Source: an uncultured Clostridia bacterium (GTDB lineage: Bacteria; Bacillota; Clostridia; HGM11514). Taken from it: a stretch of DNA of 64,000 bases. Below, piece by piece: positions 40,578 through 49,616 of the stretch. The stretch covers positions 1 through 64,000 of the forward strand of contig CAKSKB010000019.1 of assembly GCA_934464705.1 (NCBI GenBank). Reading direction: 5' to 3'. The notes under the pieces were generated by a model. That model did no database searches and was not told the origin of the DNA. It saw nothing but the letters and a program-made list of their open reading frames with translations. The stretch's first letter is position 1. Every line of letters begins with the position of its first letter. The position numbers and the translations under genes were made by a program.

Positions 40578-41207
40578 ATGGGGATTCCAGTACTTATTTT
40601 AGGTTCTTCCGGAAGCGGAAAAAGTACAAGCCTAAGAAATTTTAACGAAAACGAAATCGGTATTTTTAATGTTGCAGGAAAACCGCTGCCATTTAGAAAA
40701 AAACTACCGAAGTTCGACAATGCAACATATAATGTGATTTTACAAGGGCTTTTAAAGCCGAATTTAAAAACTTACGTAATCGACGATAGTCAGTATCTGA
40801 TGGCTTTCGAAAGTTTCGACCACGCGAACGAAACGGGATACGGAAAATTTACCACAATGGCGCTTAACTTTAAAAATTTAATTTCCTATGTCGCTGAAAG
40901 GACACCGCCTGATGTTATTGTATATTTTCTGCATCATGTGGAAGTGGACGAAAATGGGCGGTTGAAAGCTAAAACGCTTGGCAAAATGCTAGACAACCAA
41001 TTAACGGTAGAAGGTTTATTTACAATAGTTTTACTTTGCCAAGTCGAAGGCTCGGAGCACTTTTTTATAACCAATTCAGACGGCACAAATCCGGCTAAAT
41101 CGCCGATGGAAATGTTTGAGCCAAGAATTGACAACGACCTAAAAATGGTAGATAAAACCATTAGGGAATATTATGAAATTAATAAAAAAACGGAGGAAAC
41201 AAAATAA
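40578..41207 (+). CDS. Phage RecA-like ATPase (AAA_24 / Sak4-like)
   Basis: 209 residues. Walker A GSSGSGKST at 9-17 and a Walker B-like TYVIDDSQY near residue 68. The size and the DUF669 partner next to it match the Sak4-type single-strand annealing or recombinase ATPases of siphoviruses. Its stop overlaps the next start by one base. Confidence 0.85.
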   Translation: MGIPVLILGSSGSGKSTSLRNFNENEIGIFNVAGKPLPFRKKLPKFDNATYNVILQGLLKPNLKTYVIDDSQYLMAFESFDHANETGYGKFTTMALNFKNLISYVAERTPPDVIVYFLHHVEVDENGRLKAKTLGKMLDNQLTVEGLFTIVLLCQVEGSEHFFITNSDGTNPAKSPMEMFEPRIDNDLKMVDKTIREYYEINKKTEETK

Positions 41208-41797
41208 TGAAACAATTAAACGGATTTGAGAAAGCGAAAGTTATGACAGGGGTATCAACAGCACTTCCGAAAGGCGGATACATAGTTAAAATTATGGACT
41301 GCACAGAAGTTGACGGCGAGAAAAACGGCAGAAAATACAGTTATTTAAGTTTCTATTTTGATGTTGCCGAAGGCGAATATAAAAATCATTTTAAGGCAAT
41401 ATATGATGCCGCTCCGGCAGAAACACGCAAATGGAAAGGCATATACAATTATTTCTTGCCGGAAGAAGGTTCACAGTATTACGAAGATAATCTGAACCGT
41501 TTCAAAACAACAATTGCAAATTTTGAAGAAAGCAACAACGGTTTTCACTGGGATTGGGACGAGAAAAAATTAAAAGGTAAAACAATAGGTATTATATATC
41601 GCGAAAAAGAATTTATAACTGATGACGGCGAAATAAAAATAACAACAGAGGCTTGCGGATTTAGAAGTGTTGAAAGCATAAGAGCAGGCAAATACAAAGT
41701 TCCGGACCTTAAAAGGCTGAACAATTCCGCACCTACATCCATACCATCAGATGAGACTTTTATGCCGGTTCCTGAAGCAAAACTTCCGTGGGAGTAA
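41207..41797 (+). CDS. DUF669-family single-strand DNA-binding-like protein
   Basis: 196 residues with a strand-rich fold typical of DUF669 (GGYIVKIMDCTEV, GRKYSYLSFYFDVAEGEY). The C-terminus ends PEAKLPWE, an acidic-hydrophobic tip like that of SSB proteins. Probably coats single-stranded DNA for the neighbouring ATPase and nuclease. Confidence 0.8.
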   Translation: MKQLNGFEKAKVMTGVSTALPKGGYIVKIMDCTEVDGEKNGRKYSYLSFYFDVAEGEYKNHFKAIYDAAPAETRKWKGIYNYFLPEEGSQYYEDNLNRFKTTIANFEESNNGFHWDWDEKKLKGKTIGIIYREKEFITDDGEIKITTEACGFRSVESIRAGKYKVPDLKRLNNSAPTSIPSDETFMPVPEAKLPWE

Positions 41798-41800
41798 AAT

Positions 41801-42325
41801 ATGAACCCGGCGGAAATGGAAAGGACATTGAAAACAATTAATTTGCTTGTGGACACAAGGGAACAGCCGACCGAAAGATACAAAAACAGAATGAAAGCGG
41901 TCGGCTTTCCTTACCGCCGTGAAAAACTGGATTTCGGCGATTATTCGGCGGAATACACAATTGGCAGCAATGTTGTAAGTCTCAAAAATTCAATCGTGAT
42001 TGAGCGAAAAATGAGCCTTGATGAAATTTGCGGGAATTTTACAAAAGGCCGCACAAGGTTTGAACATGAATTTGAAAGGGCAATTCAAAACGGTGCAAAA
42101 GTTCACCTGATAATCGAAAACGGCTCTTACGAAAAAGTTATAGCCGGAGATTACAGGAGCAAACTAAACGCAAACAGCTTATATTCCTCTTTAATTGCCT
42201 TCTGCGACAGATACAACATAACAATCCACTTTTGTGATGAAGATACAACCCCAAGCCTTATTCACAAACTGATTTATCATCATGTCCGAAACGAATTGCA
42301 AAAAGAGGAAAATAACAATGATTGA
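41801..42325 (+). CDS. ERCC4-domain nuclease
   Basis: 174 residues with the XPF/Mus81-type core: LLVDTREQ (metal-binding Asp), then IERKMSLDEICGNF and RFEHEFERA. It should cut branched or looped DNA during phage replication and recombination. No helicase or HhH domain is fused. Overlaps the next gene start by eight bases. Confidence 0.88.
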   Translation: MNPAEMERTLKTINLLVDTREQPTERYKNRMKAVGFPYRREKLDFGDYSAEYTIGSNVVSLKNSIVIERKMSLDEICGNFTKGRTRFEHEFERAIQNGAKVHLIIENGSYEKVIAGDYRSKLNANSLYSSLIAFCDRYNITIHFCDEDTTPSLIHKLIYHHVRNELQKEENNND

Positions 42326-42860
42326 TGCAGTCGATATTATAAAAAACAAACTTGATATGCCTACAATTTTAAGACGGTACGGTTTCGGATATTCAAGGCG
42401 CATGAGATGCCCGCTTCACAGTGGGCAAGATCTCAATTTTGAGGTTAAAGAAAGTTCATGGCGATGTTACAGCCATTGTGGAAGCGGAGATGTTATAAGT
42501 TTTGTTCAGAAATTATTTAATTTATCTTTTCCGGAAACGCTCAGAAAAATAGATTCTGATTTCGCTTTGGGAATATACGAAAAACCAACCTTAAGACAAT
42601 ATCGTCATTTGCAGAGTTTAGATCGTGAACTTAAGAGAAAAAAGACAGAAAAACAAGCAAAAACCGATTTGTTAAATGCTGCGTGGGATTTGCTTTGCGA
42701 GCGGAAAAAGCTTTATGAAAACGTAATTGAGTTTTGGGCACCGCAAACGCTAAGTGAAGAACCTGTTCCGCTTTATGTCGAAGCGTTACAAAACCTTGGA
42801 TATGTTAATTATTTACTTGATTATTTTTGGGAAAGTGAGGTGGTAAAATGTGCAAAATGA
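42318..42860 (+). CDS. CHC2 zinc-finger primase-like protein
   Basis: 180 residues. Residues 31-54 form a CHC2-type zinc site (C31, H34, C50, C54) as in the DnaG N-terminus, with WRCYSHCGSGDVISFVQ. No TOPRIM catalytic domain is present, so it is a split primase part or loader acting with the VirE-type helicase downstream. ATG 42318 has AGAGGAA upstream; an earlier start at 42282 has none. Confidence 0.82.
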   Translation: MIDAVDIIKNKLDMPTILRRYGFGYSRRMRCPLHSGQDLNFEVKESSWRCYSHCGSGDVISFVQKLFNLSFPETLRKIDSDFALGIYEKPTLRQYRHLQSLDRELKRKKTEKQAKTDLLNAAWDLLCERKKLYENVIEFWAPQTLSEEPVPLYVEALQNLGYVNYLLDYFWESEVVKCAK

Positions 42861-44313
42861 AATAATGAGTATAAAGACCTTACCGGAATTGCTGTCAAGC
42901 AAAATTCTTTACGACATGCAAGAAGAGCCGGAAGAGGTTCGCGAAATGCTGAGGGCGACCTTTATCTTAAAAATGGAAGAGCTTAACGCCTCGGAAAGCA
43001 TAAAAAAACAAGTATTAAAAATTTTTAAGGCGTGTGACGAAGCTTCTAAAAAGCTTGAGGCAGAATACAGTAAATCACGTCAAGTCGAAAATGCTGCGGT
43101 TTCCAACGAAGATTATAACGGCATTAAACTTGAATTTAATGGTAAAAAACAGCCAAAAGCAACAACTGATAATTTTTTGAAGATTTTGCGAAACGACCCA
43201 ATGTTTTCGGGTATTAAATTTAACTTGCTTTCAAACAGCCCTGAAATTATAAAAAACAACAAAATTGAGCGGTGGAGCGACAAAAATGACAGCAAGACAA
43301 GGCTTTACATTGAGGAGAAGTACAAAATCCACAGCAAAGACAAGCTCGATGACGCTTTAAGAGTTCTGTTTTCGGAACGGGAATATCATCCGATACGAAA
43401 CATTATTAACAGCGTTGTTTGGGACGGCAAAAGCAGAATTAACGACCTTCTTATTAAATGGTTAAAATGCGAGGACACGCCTTACACGCGAGAGGTTTCT
43501 CGACTTATTTTTGCCGGAGGAATTAACAGGCTTTACAATCCGGGGTGCAAATTCGATGATGTCCCGGTGCTTATTGGAACAAAACAGGGTGAAGGAAAAA
43601 GCTCCTTCGTGCGCTGGCTTGCTCTCAGAGATGAGTTTTTTACCGAGGTAACAGAAATAGAAGGGCAAAAGGGAATTGAAGCGATAGAAGGTGCGTGGGT
43701 ATGTGAAATTGCAGAACTTTTAGCACTCACCAAAACTAAAGAAGTCGAAGCTGTAAAAGCTTACATAACCAAACAGGCTGACCGATATCGCAGACCTTTT
43801 GATAAACGCATAAGCGAAGTTAAGAGGCAGTGCATTTTTATAGGAACGACCAACAGAAAGCAGTTTTTAACCGACAAAACAGGAAATAGAAGGTTTTATC
43901 CGATAACGGTTTATTCTGATGGTTTCGAGCTTCATGACCACGAAAAAGAAGTGCGCGCGGACATTCTTCAAGCTTGGGCAGAAGCGAAGTACTTATTTGA
44001 CCAAGGCGAGTTAAAACCATATATCAATCGTTCTGTTTTGAAATACGCACAAGAAGCGCAGGCGGAAGCAGTGGAAGATGATTACAGAATAGGAATTATA
44101 AAATCCTATCTTGCAACAAAAGAACAAACCTGCGTCATTGATTTATGGCAAAACGCCTTGCAAAATACTTTTACTCGTCCAACGCGGCGAGAAAGTAACG
44201 AACTTACTATGATACTTGAAGGACTGCCGAACTGGGAAAGATATGGAAATGCCAGAATAGGCAACTTCGGTATTCAATTTTGCTGGAGAAAAGTGCACCC
44301 AAAGCGTTATTAG
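42850..44313 (+). CDS. VirE-family (D5-like) phage replicative helicase
   Basis: 487 residues. Walker A GTKQGEGKSSF near residue 243, the VirE segments SVVWDGKSRINDLL and RFYPITV, and TTNRKQFLTDKTGNRRF. These proteins are superfamily 3-like replication helicases of phages. GTG 42850 is used, with GAGGTGG at 42837-42843. The last bases of the gene hold the first copy of an origin-like repeat. Confidence 0.9.
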   Translation: MQNEIMSIKTLPELLSSKILYDMQEEPEEVREMLRATFILKMEELNASESIKKQVLKIFKACDEASKKLEAEYSKSRQVENAAVSNEDYNGIKLEFNGKKQPKATTDNFLKILRNDPMFSGIKFNLLSNSPEIIKNNKIERWSDKNDSKTRLYIEEKYKIHSKDKLDDALRVLFSEREYHPIRNIINSVVWDGKSRINDLLIKWLKCEDTPYTREVSRLIFAGGINRLYNPGCKFDDVPVLIGTKQGEGKSSFVRWLALRDEFFTEVTEIEGQKGIEAIEGAWVCEIAELLALTKTKEVEAVKAYITKQADRYRRPFDKRISEVKRQCIFIGTTNRKQFLTDKTGNRRFYPITVYSDGFELHDHEKEVRADILQAWAEAKYLFDQGELKPYINRSVLKYAQEAQAEAVEDDYRIGIIKSYLATKEQTCVIDLWQNALQNTFTRPTRRESNELTMILEGLPNWERYGNARIGNFGIQFCWRKVHPKRY

Positions 44314-44610
44314 CTTCTTCGCTAATAACAGGCTAATAACAATTTTCAAATCTGCAAAGCCGCATAATTACTATATAAAATAGACTTAGCGTTATTTGTT
44401 ATTTTTTATTAATATTTTATAAAATATAAAAAAGTATATATTATATAGAATTTAAAAATGCGCGCGTATTTTATATATCTATATAGGAAAAGGGGGCTAA
44501 TAAATAACAAATAACAGACGCAAAAATAAAAATTCCTTGATTTTATGCGGTTTTTTGGGATTTTGATTGTTATTAAGAAAACATTTATTTAAGGAATAGG
44601 AGATGTAATA
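44306..44610. other. Origin-like AT-rich region with iterons
   Basis: GTTATTAGC (44306-44314) and GCTAATAAC (44321-44329) form a perfect 9-bp hairpin; GCTAATAAC repeats at 44332-44340 and, with one change, at 44496-44504. A 13-base perfect inverted pair, GTTATTTGTTATT (44391-44403) and AATAACAAATAAC (44503-44515), flanks a 100-base stretch of nearly pure A/T. Placed directly after the helicase gene, this fits a phage replication origin. No gene is seen in this gap. Confidence 0.6.
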
Positions 44611-44967
44611 ATGGAAAAAGCAACGATACATGATTATGCGAGAATGTGTAACAAGAATAGTAAGAACGGGAGCTGTGAATCGTGCCCATTATGTGGCAAA
44701 GAGTGCGCTCTTGGAGATATGACTGATGAAGAATTGCAAGAGGCCAACGAAATAATCCTCAAATGGTGCAAAGAACACCCTGCCCAGACAAGGCAGAGTG
44801 AACTGTTAAAGATATTTCCCAATGCAGCACTCTATAATGGCGTCATCAGTGTGTGCCCGACGGATTTTGATGGAAAATTTCGTGAAGATGGACTATGTTG
44901 CAATTATGATTTGTGCACAGAATGTAAAAAAGCCTATTGGCTTGCGGAGGTAGACGAAAATGAATGA
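44611..44967 (+). CDS. Cys-rich phage protein
   Basis: 118 residues with SCESCPLCGKEC and a C-terminal CCNYDLCTECKKAYW cluster, both likely zinc sites. Proteins like this are common in Clostridia phages; the function is unknown. AGGAG precedes ATG 44611. Overlaps the next gene by eight bases. Confidence 0.75.
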   Translation: MEKATIHDYARMCNKNSKNGSCESCPLCGKECALGDMTDEELQEANEIILKWCKEHPAQTRQSELLKIFPNAALYNGVISVCPTDFDGKFREDGLCCNYDLCTECKKAYWLAEVDENE

Positions 44968-45334
44968 AAGAGAACGATTAATTAATTTGTTAAAACAAAA
45001 TTGTCATTGCCAAGATGAAGATTGTTCAAATTGCAGTAGAAACGGAATTTGTTTTACTCACAGAGAAGCCGATTACTTACTTGAAAACGATGTAATCGCA
45101 CTGCCTGTTAAGGTCGGTGATACAGTGTATACAGTAAGTAAGAGAGACGGCATTGTAGCTAAAAAGGTAGTTGAGATATCGTGGAAATGTGATTGGGCTG
45201 GAACAGATTTAGGTTGGGGGTTAATTCTAAGCGGAAAAAGGTCGCACAACCGATACAATGTTTCCAACGTTGGCAAAACAGTATTCTTAACCAAAGAAGC
45301 TGCAGAAAAAGCATTGAAAGGCGGTGCGGAGTGA
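44960..45334 (+). CDS. Phage protein with N-terminal Cys cluster
   Basis: 124 residues. Cys-rich start (CHCQDEDCSNC), then a small beta-barrel-like part (ALPVKVGDTVYTVSKRDG) seen in many gut phage genes. Function unknown. Its stop overlaps the next ATG. Confidence 0.7.
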   Translation: MNERERLINLLKQNCHCQDEDCSNCSRNGICFTHREADYLLENDVIALPVKVGDTVYTVSKRDGIVAKKVVEISWKCDWAGTDLGWGLILSGKRSHNRYNVSNVGKTVFLTKEAAEKALKGGAE

Positions 45335-45564
45335 TGACAGTTAAAAGTTTGCAAGAATACTGCGATAGGAATCAATTGAAAGTGAAAATATTGTATGTTG
45401 AACAGACTGAATATGGCGATTATGAGGTAATCTATACATTTGATTTTAATTATAAAGGCAGAGATTATACAGATACAAATTGTATTGTCTCTCCTGAATT
45501 AGATGAATTGATAATAGATGAGCAAGATTTTTTGCAACAAATAAAAGGAGGTTGCAACAAATGA
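45334..45564 (+). CDS. Small acidic phage protein
   Basis: 76 residues, strand-rich, acidic C-terminus, no family recognised. ATG 45334 is coupled to the previous stop (GTGATG). The 3' end overlaps the next gene by four bases. Confidence 0.65.
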   Translation: MTVKSLQEYCDRNQLKVKILYVEQTEYGDYEVIYTFDFNYKGRDYTDTNCIVSPELDELIIDEQDFLQQIKGGCNK

Positions 45565-45965
45565 ATAACAGATACATATTCAGAGGAAAAGGGAATCCAA
45601 AGTATAATGACGGCGAATGGTATTACGGGCATTTAATTTATGACAGCTCAGACTATCAGATTGTAGACCCTGAATACGGCAGTTGCAGAAGAACGGTTAT
45701 CGCCGAAACTATCGGACAGTGTACAGGGTTGACCGACAAAAACGGCAAACTGATATTTGAGGGGGATGTTGTGCGAACAAAGTATTATGGAAAAATAATC
45801 AAAAACAGGAATGTCGCCGATTATGATATTTTTAAGGTTGTATACGCTTATGCCATGTTTAGAGCTGAAAATAAGAATAGAACTTTCAATCTTATAGACG
45901 GAGCGCGCTATGAAATAATCGGCAATATCCATGACAATCCCGAATTGTTGGAGGTGGAGAGATGA
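45561..45965 (+). CDS. YopX-family phage protein
   Basis: 134 residues with the YopX pattern: RYIFRGKGN at the start, IGQCTGLTDKNGKLIFEGDVV in the middle, and EIIGNIHDNPELL near the end. YopX proteins are widespread in Firmicutes phages without a settled role. GGAGG (45547-45551) precedes ATG 45561. Confidence 0.88.
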   Translation: MNNRYIFRGKGNPKYNDGEWYYGHLIYDSSDYQIVDPEYGSCRRTVIAETIGQCTGLTDKNGKLIFEGDVVRTKYYGKIIKNRNVADYDIFKVVYAYAMFRAENKNRTFNLIDGARYEIIGNIHDNPELLEVER

Positions 45966-46123
45966 GTTGCGAAATGTCCTACTATTATTGTCAGCGATGT
46001 GGCTGTGGAATGGATAAAAATGCATTATCGGATACGGATATACTCGTTGGAGAAGGCGAAATATGGTCAATTTTATGTAAAGAGTGTTTAAATGAATTGT
46101 CAAAGAATGGTCGTGCGGAATGA
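45962..46123 (+). CDS. Small zinc-ribbon-like protein
   Basis: 53 residues with YYCQRCGCGM and LCKECLNEL, a four-Cys knuckle plus one. It starts inside the previous stop region and overlaps the next start by four bases (AATGA). Confidence 0.65.
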   Translation: MSCEMSYYYCQRCGCGMDKNALSDTDILVGEGEIWSILCKECLNELSKNGRAE

Positions 46124-46416
46124 ACAAACAACTTGATTTATTCGGAAATGCTATTGAAAACGTTCACAAGCATAGTACAGTAGATAAACAAAAGCAAAAT
46201 TGGGAAAACGCATTTCAAAGGTGGAGCAACAAAGAATTTGAACAAACAAATTCATACGGCAAATGCGGTTTCGGAATTATGTGCGATTATTGTGAGGATA
46301 ATTCATACGGGCGACCGTGCGTAAGAGCATTAAATCAAATGTGCCGAGAAAAACGAATAAAAATTGATTATTCAAAACGAGAATTTAAAAATATTTGGAA
46401 TGGAGAATTTATATGA
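46120..46416 (+). CDS. Phage protein of unknown function
   Basis: 98 residues with MCDYCEDNSYGRPCVRAL, a possible metal site, and a basic C-terminus. Not recognised. Tightly packed in the operon with 4-base overlaps on both sides. Confidence 0.65.
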   Translation: MNKQLDLFGNAIENVHKHSTVDKQKQNWENAFQRWSNKEFEQTNSYGKCGFGIMCDYCEDNSYGRPCVRALNQMCREKRIKIDYSKREFKNIWNGEFI

Positions 46417-46706
46417 AAGTAAATTGGAAGTGGGACTACGGCGTATATGTTCCGTTCTGCCCTTACTGCGATGAACCTGCATACGATAAACACCGTTGCG
46501 GTTTTTGTGGTAAAAAGTATGAATGGGTTGAGGGGGAGTTTAAACCGACCATTGTGGAACAGGGCGATTATACAGTTATTCAGTCTACGAATAATCATAT
46601 CAGTATTTATAAGGGCGATGACCTTGTAAGTCACATAAGTTGTACGAAAAAATGCGCTGAAACGGAATTAAAGGGATTGATTAAAGATTTGGAGGTGGAG
46701 AGATGA
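46413..46706 (+). CDS. Zinc-ribbon phage protein
   Basis: 97 residues. CPYC and CGFC pairs in the first 40 residues form a zinc ribbon; the rest is strand-rich. ATG 46413 overlaps the previous stop. Confidence 0.7.
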   Translation: MKVNWKWDYGVYVPFCPYCDEPAYDKHRCGFCGKKYEWVEGEFKPTIVEQGDYTVIQSTNNHISIYKGDDLVSHISCTKKCAETELKGLIKDLEVER

Positions 46707-46978
46707 ACGCACAACGAGCTCTTAAAATCATAAATCAAAATTTAGCCACTGCAATTCACGATAGTGATGGCGATAATCCCAAGTATGAGCGAAAGCAAAT
46801 ATCTGCCCTAAAGCTTGCGGCAAGCGCAATTGAAAAGCAGATACCGAAAAAGGTTATATTCGGAGATGATGAGCAAGACGATATATATTGCCCAGTTTGC
46901 AAATTTGCATTGGCAGCTGTAGACGACCACGAATACGAGAGCACTTTTTATAAGTATTGTCTGATTAGATTGGAGTGA
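46703..46978 (+). CDS. Phage protein with C-terminal Cys pair
   Basis: 91 residues: a helical start (ALKLAASAIEKQIPKK), then IYCPVCKFAL, a half zinc ribbon, and a late YKYCLIRLE. Similar genes encode zinc-ribbon proteins in gut phages. Confidence 0.65.
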   Translation: MNAQRALKIINQNLATAIHDSDGDNPKYERKQISALKLAASAIEKQIPKKVIFGDDEQDDIYCPVCKFALAAVDDHEYESTFYKYCLIRLE

Positions 46979-46984
46979 TACAAA

Positions 46985-47452
46985 ATGACAGACGAACAGA
47001 TTATAAAGGCTTTGGAGTGTTGTAAATCAGACAGATGTCGTGATTGTCCTTCGCTTTGTGATGAAGAATGCCTAACACCAAATATGGAAGAACAAGTATC
47101 ATTGGTCATCAAACGCCAAAAGGCAGAGATTGAGGAACTGCGTTCTGATAAGATTATTGCAGAAAGGCACGAAAAAGATGCAAGAGATTTGTTTGTGAAC
47201 TGTACACAACAGCTTGAAGAAGCAAACGCAGAGATTGAGGGACTGGAAGAAACCAGATACGAGTTGGCGTGTATCATAGACGATTTAAGAGAGGAACGCA
47301 ATAGGTTATTGCAAAAATTGCAACAGGCACAATCCGAAGCAATAAAGGAGTTTGCGGAACGGTTGATAAGAACGGCAGAGTATGATGATGAGTATAGCAC
47401 TGTATTTGTTTATAATATTAAACAGCTTGTAAAAGAAATGACGGAGGAATAA
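46985..47452 (+). CDS. Coiled-coil phage protein with N-terminal Cys cluster
   Basis: 155 residues. CCKSDRCRDCPSLCDEEC at the start, a long coiled coil (about 45-125), and a helical end. This type is common in Clostridia phage early-to-middle regions, function unknown. Confidence 0.7.
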   Translation: MTDEQIIKALECCKSDRCRDCPSLCDEECLTPNMEEQVSLVIKRQKAEIEELRSDKIIAERHEKDARDLFVNCTQQLEEANAEIEGLEETRYELACIIDDLREERNRLLQKLQQAQSEAIKEFAERLIRTAEYDDEYSTVFVYNIKQLVKEMTEE

Positions 47453-47453
47453 G

Positions 47454-48467
47454 ATGAACGACAGAGTTTTTATCAAAGGATTTGACAATGAATTAAAGTG
47501 CAGAGACTATCAGTTTGAAGTTGGAAAAGAGTATAAAATCGATTTGCCCGAAGGGTATGTGCTTACAAAAGATGATTTGTGTACTGACAAGGTTTTTCAT
47601 TTTTGTGACAGCTTACAAAAAGTCCATCAATTTTACAATTGCGGAAATGAAAATAACCGTTACTGCATCATTGAGGTGTTGGGGCAGTTTTGCGAATGCG
47701 GCGATAAATGCGGTAGTAATCACATTAAAATCGTCAGTGAAATTGTAGGGGATGAATTAAAAATAGCTAAAGGATTAACCCGTGGCAATTCGGGGATTTT
47801 CAACAGCGGCGACCGTAACAGCGGCAGCTTCAACAGCGGCGACCGTAACAGCGGCAACCACAACAGCGGCGACCGTAACAGCGGCAGCTTCAACAGTGGC
47901 GACTACAACAGCGGCAGCTTCAACAGCGGCAGCTGTAACAGCGGCGACCGTAACAGCGGCAACCACAACAGCGGCGACCGTAACAGCGGCAGCTTCAACA
48001 GTGGCGACTACAACAGCGGCAGCTTCAACAGCGGCGACCGTAACAGCGGCGACCGTAACAGCGGCAGCTTCAACAGCGGCGACCGTAACAGCGGCAACCA
48101 CAACAGCGGCTTGTTTAATAAAACAAACAACTCTAACGGCATTTTCTGCAATAAAGAACCTAAAATTTGCATATTTAATATTCCGACCGATTGGACACTG
48201 TCAGAATTTCGTAAGTCAAAATATTACAGGGCAATTAAATCAAGCGATTTTTCGTTGACAGAGTGGGTTTCAGCCCCCGATTATACTCAGCAGAAAGCTG
48301 GTCCCGACGGCAAATTGAAAACCAATGCATATGAGGAAGCTTGCCGCAAATGGTGGAACGGCTTAACAGAAGAAAATAAGGCAATTATAAAGGATATTCC
48401 GAATTTTAATGTCGATGTGTTCTGTGACATCACAGGAATTGATAAAAGCGGATTTGCTGAAAGCTGA
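47454..48467 (+). CDS. Pentapeptide-repeat (NSGxx) protein
   Basis: 337 residues. An N-terminal domain (about 1-110, DUF7666-like by general look) with Cys residues, then about 20 tandem five-residue units of the NSGDR / NSGSF / NSGNH / NSGDY kind (about 113-220), then a C-terminal domain of about 115 residues. Such repeats can fold into right-handed beta helices. The unit resembles the XNXGX type known from mycobacterial PPE proteins more than the A(D/N)LXX type. The role in the phage is unknown. AGGAATAAG precedes ATG 47454. Confidence 0.75.
   Translation: MNDRVFIKGFDNELKCRDYQFEVGKEYKIDLPEGYVLTKDDLCTDKVFHFCDSLQKVHQFYNCGNENNRYCIIEVLGQFCECGDKCGSNHIKIVSEIVGDELKIAKGLTRGNSGIFNSGDRNSGSFNSGDRNSGNHNSGDRNSGSFNSGDYNSGSFNSGSCNSGDRNSGNHNSGDRNSGSFNSGDYNSGSFNSGDRNSGDRNSGSFNSGDRNSGNHNSGLFNKTNNSNGIFCNKEPKICIFNIPTDWTLSEFRKSKYYRAIKSSDFSLTEWVSAPDYTQQKAGPDGKLKTNAYEEACRKWWNGLTEENKAIIKDIPNFNVDVFCDITGIDKSGFAES
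47793..48113 (+). repeat. 15-bp tandem coding repeats
   Basis: Units such as GGCGACCGTAACAGC and GGCAGCTTCAACAGC, about 21 copies. Blocks of several units are themselves repeated (for example 47866-47930 and 47956-48020), a sign of recombination or slippage. Copy number is likely variable. Confidence 0.9.
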
Positions 48468-48539
48468 ATTGGAAAATTTAATGATTGATTTTTATTCGAA
48501 TTGCGGTGCAAAAATGGATAAAGAATAGGGGGATAAAGG

Positions 48540-48788
48540 ATGACCGGCGCAGAATATCTTGAAAAGTGTCAGATTGTATCGGAAGTGAGGAAAGACATGT
48601 TCAAAATGCCGATGTCTGACTTAATATCCGACAGTTGTATTTTTGAAATCGACAAAATCGAATATTATCCCGTTGGATACACAACAACCTATAAAGAGGG
48701 TAAACCGAAATACACCGCAATTTTGCGTGAAAAGAATACACATCACGAACGATACATAAGTTTAGAAAAAATCTGTAAGCAATTTTGA
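48540..48788 (+). CDS. Small phage protein of unknown function
   Basis: 82 residues with no recognised family. Preceded by GGGGGATAAAGG. The 72 bases before it hold only a short frame ending YSNCGAKMDKE. Confidence 0.65.
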   Translation: MTGAEYLEKCQIVSEVRKDMFKMPMSDLISDSCIFEIDKIEYYPVGYTTTYKEGKPKYTAILREKNTHHERYISLEKICKQF

Positions 48789-48804
48789 GAAAGCGGGGCT
48801 GAAA

Positions 48805-49194
48805 ATGTACGAAACACTTAAATCTAAAAACATTTATATCGAATGCCCGATATGCACGAAAGTCTTTCAGGTGAGCAGAAACAGAATAAAATACTGTTCT
48901 CCCGAGTGCCGAGCGGAAGCGTCAAGGCGAAACAGCCGTAAAAAACAACAGGAATATCGCAAAAGCCTTCCAAGAGCAAAGGCAATATGCCAATGGTGCG
49001 GACACGCCTTCAACAAAATAGCGAGTGCCCAAAGATACTGCGAAGCTTGTCATGAATTAAGAATGAATGGCGGTATTGCTAAGCCTAAAAAGCCAAAGCA
49101 CTTAACCATTGATGAAATCATTGCCAAAATGAACCGTGAAGGTTATCGGAGTACATACGGGAAATACATAGCGGAAGGGCGGGACAAGTTGTGA
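48805..49194 (+). CDS. Double zinc-finger phage protein
   Basis: 129 residues. Two similar zinc modules: CPIC...KYCSPEC (about 15-38) and CQWCG...RYCEAC (about 63-85), then a helical C-terminus. Similar genes precede late regulators and terminases in Clostridia phages. Overlaps the next GTG start by four bases. Confidence 0.75.
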   Translation: MYETLKSKNIYIECPICTKVFQVSRNRIKYCSPECRAEASRRNSRKKQQEYRKSLPRAKAICQWCGHAFNKIASAQRYCEACHELRMNGGIAKPKKPKHLTIDEIIAKMNREGYRSTYGKYIAEGRDKL

Positions 49195-49598
49195 CAGTTA
49201 AAGAATACTTCCAAAAAGGCAGAAAACTGAATTTTGAGATTAAAGAGCTTATTCTTGCTAAAAACAACGCCTTTGATATGGCATGCAGTGCAACGACAGC
49301 GCCGAGCGGCGAGAGAGTTCAGACAAGCACCAAAAATAGTTCGGAGCTTAAATTCATAAACTATTCACAGTATGTCGAAACAATCGAAAAAAGGGTAATG
49401 GAATTATGCGAATATCGCTTGAATATGCTTCGGCTTATCTCAAAGCTTGATAATGTTTTGCACCGCACTTTACTTATTGACCGATACATTAATTGCCTTT
49501 CATGGGAAGAAATTGCTTTAAGATTCGAAATGACAGCAAGGCATATGCGAAGACTCCACGGTAAAGCGCTTATTGCAGCGGAGAAAGAATATAAATAA
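49191..49598 (+). CDS. DUF1492 late-gene regulator (sigma-70 region 4-like)
   Basis: 135 residues. The C-terminal helix-turn-helix (LSWEEIALRFEMTARHMRRLH) resembles sigma region 4, as in DUF1492 and ArpU-type phage regulators placed just before the terminase. It is expected to switch on late genes. GTG 49191 overlaps the previous stop (GTGA). Confidence 0.85.
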   Translation: MTVKEYFQKGRKLNFEIKELILAKNNAFDMACSATTAPSGERVQTSTKNSSELKFINYSQYVETIEKRVMELCEYRLNMLRLISKLDNVLHRTLLIDRYINCLSWEEIALRFEMTARHMRRLHGKALIAAEKEYK

Positions 49599-49616
49599 AA
49601 TATTTTCAAAATGTCC

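Noticed and set aside
47793..48113. CRISPR-like array
   Set aside because: The 15-bp units are contiguous coding repeats without spacers.
47782..48258. Long Ala/Thr/Val-only reading frames on both strands across the NSG repeats
   Set aside because: They are shadows of the 15-bp repeat in other frames; the NSG frame has the ribosome site and non-repeat domains at both ends.
48409..48528. A 39-residue frame ending YSNCGAKMDKE
   Set aside because: It overlaps the end of the repeat protein, has no clear ribosome site and looks like a remnant; support is too weak to call a gene.
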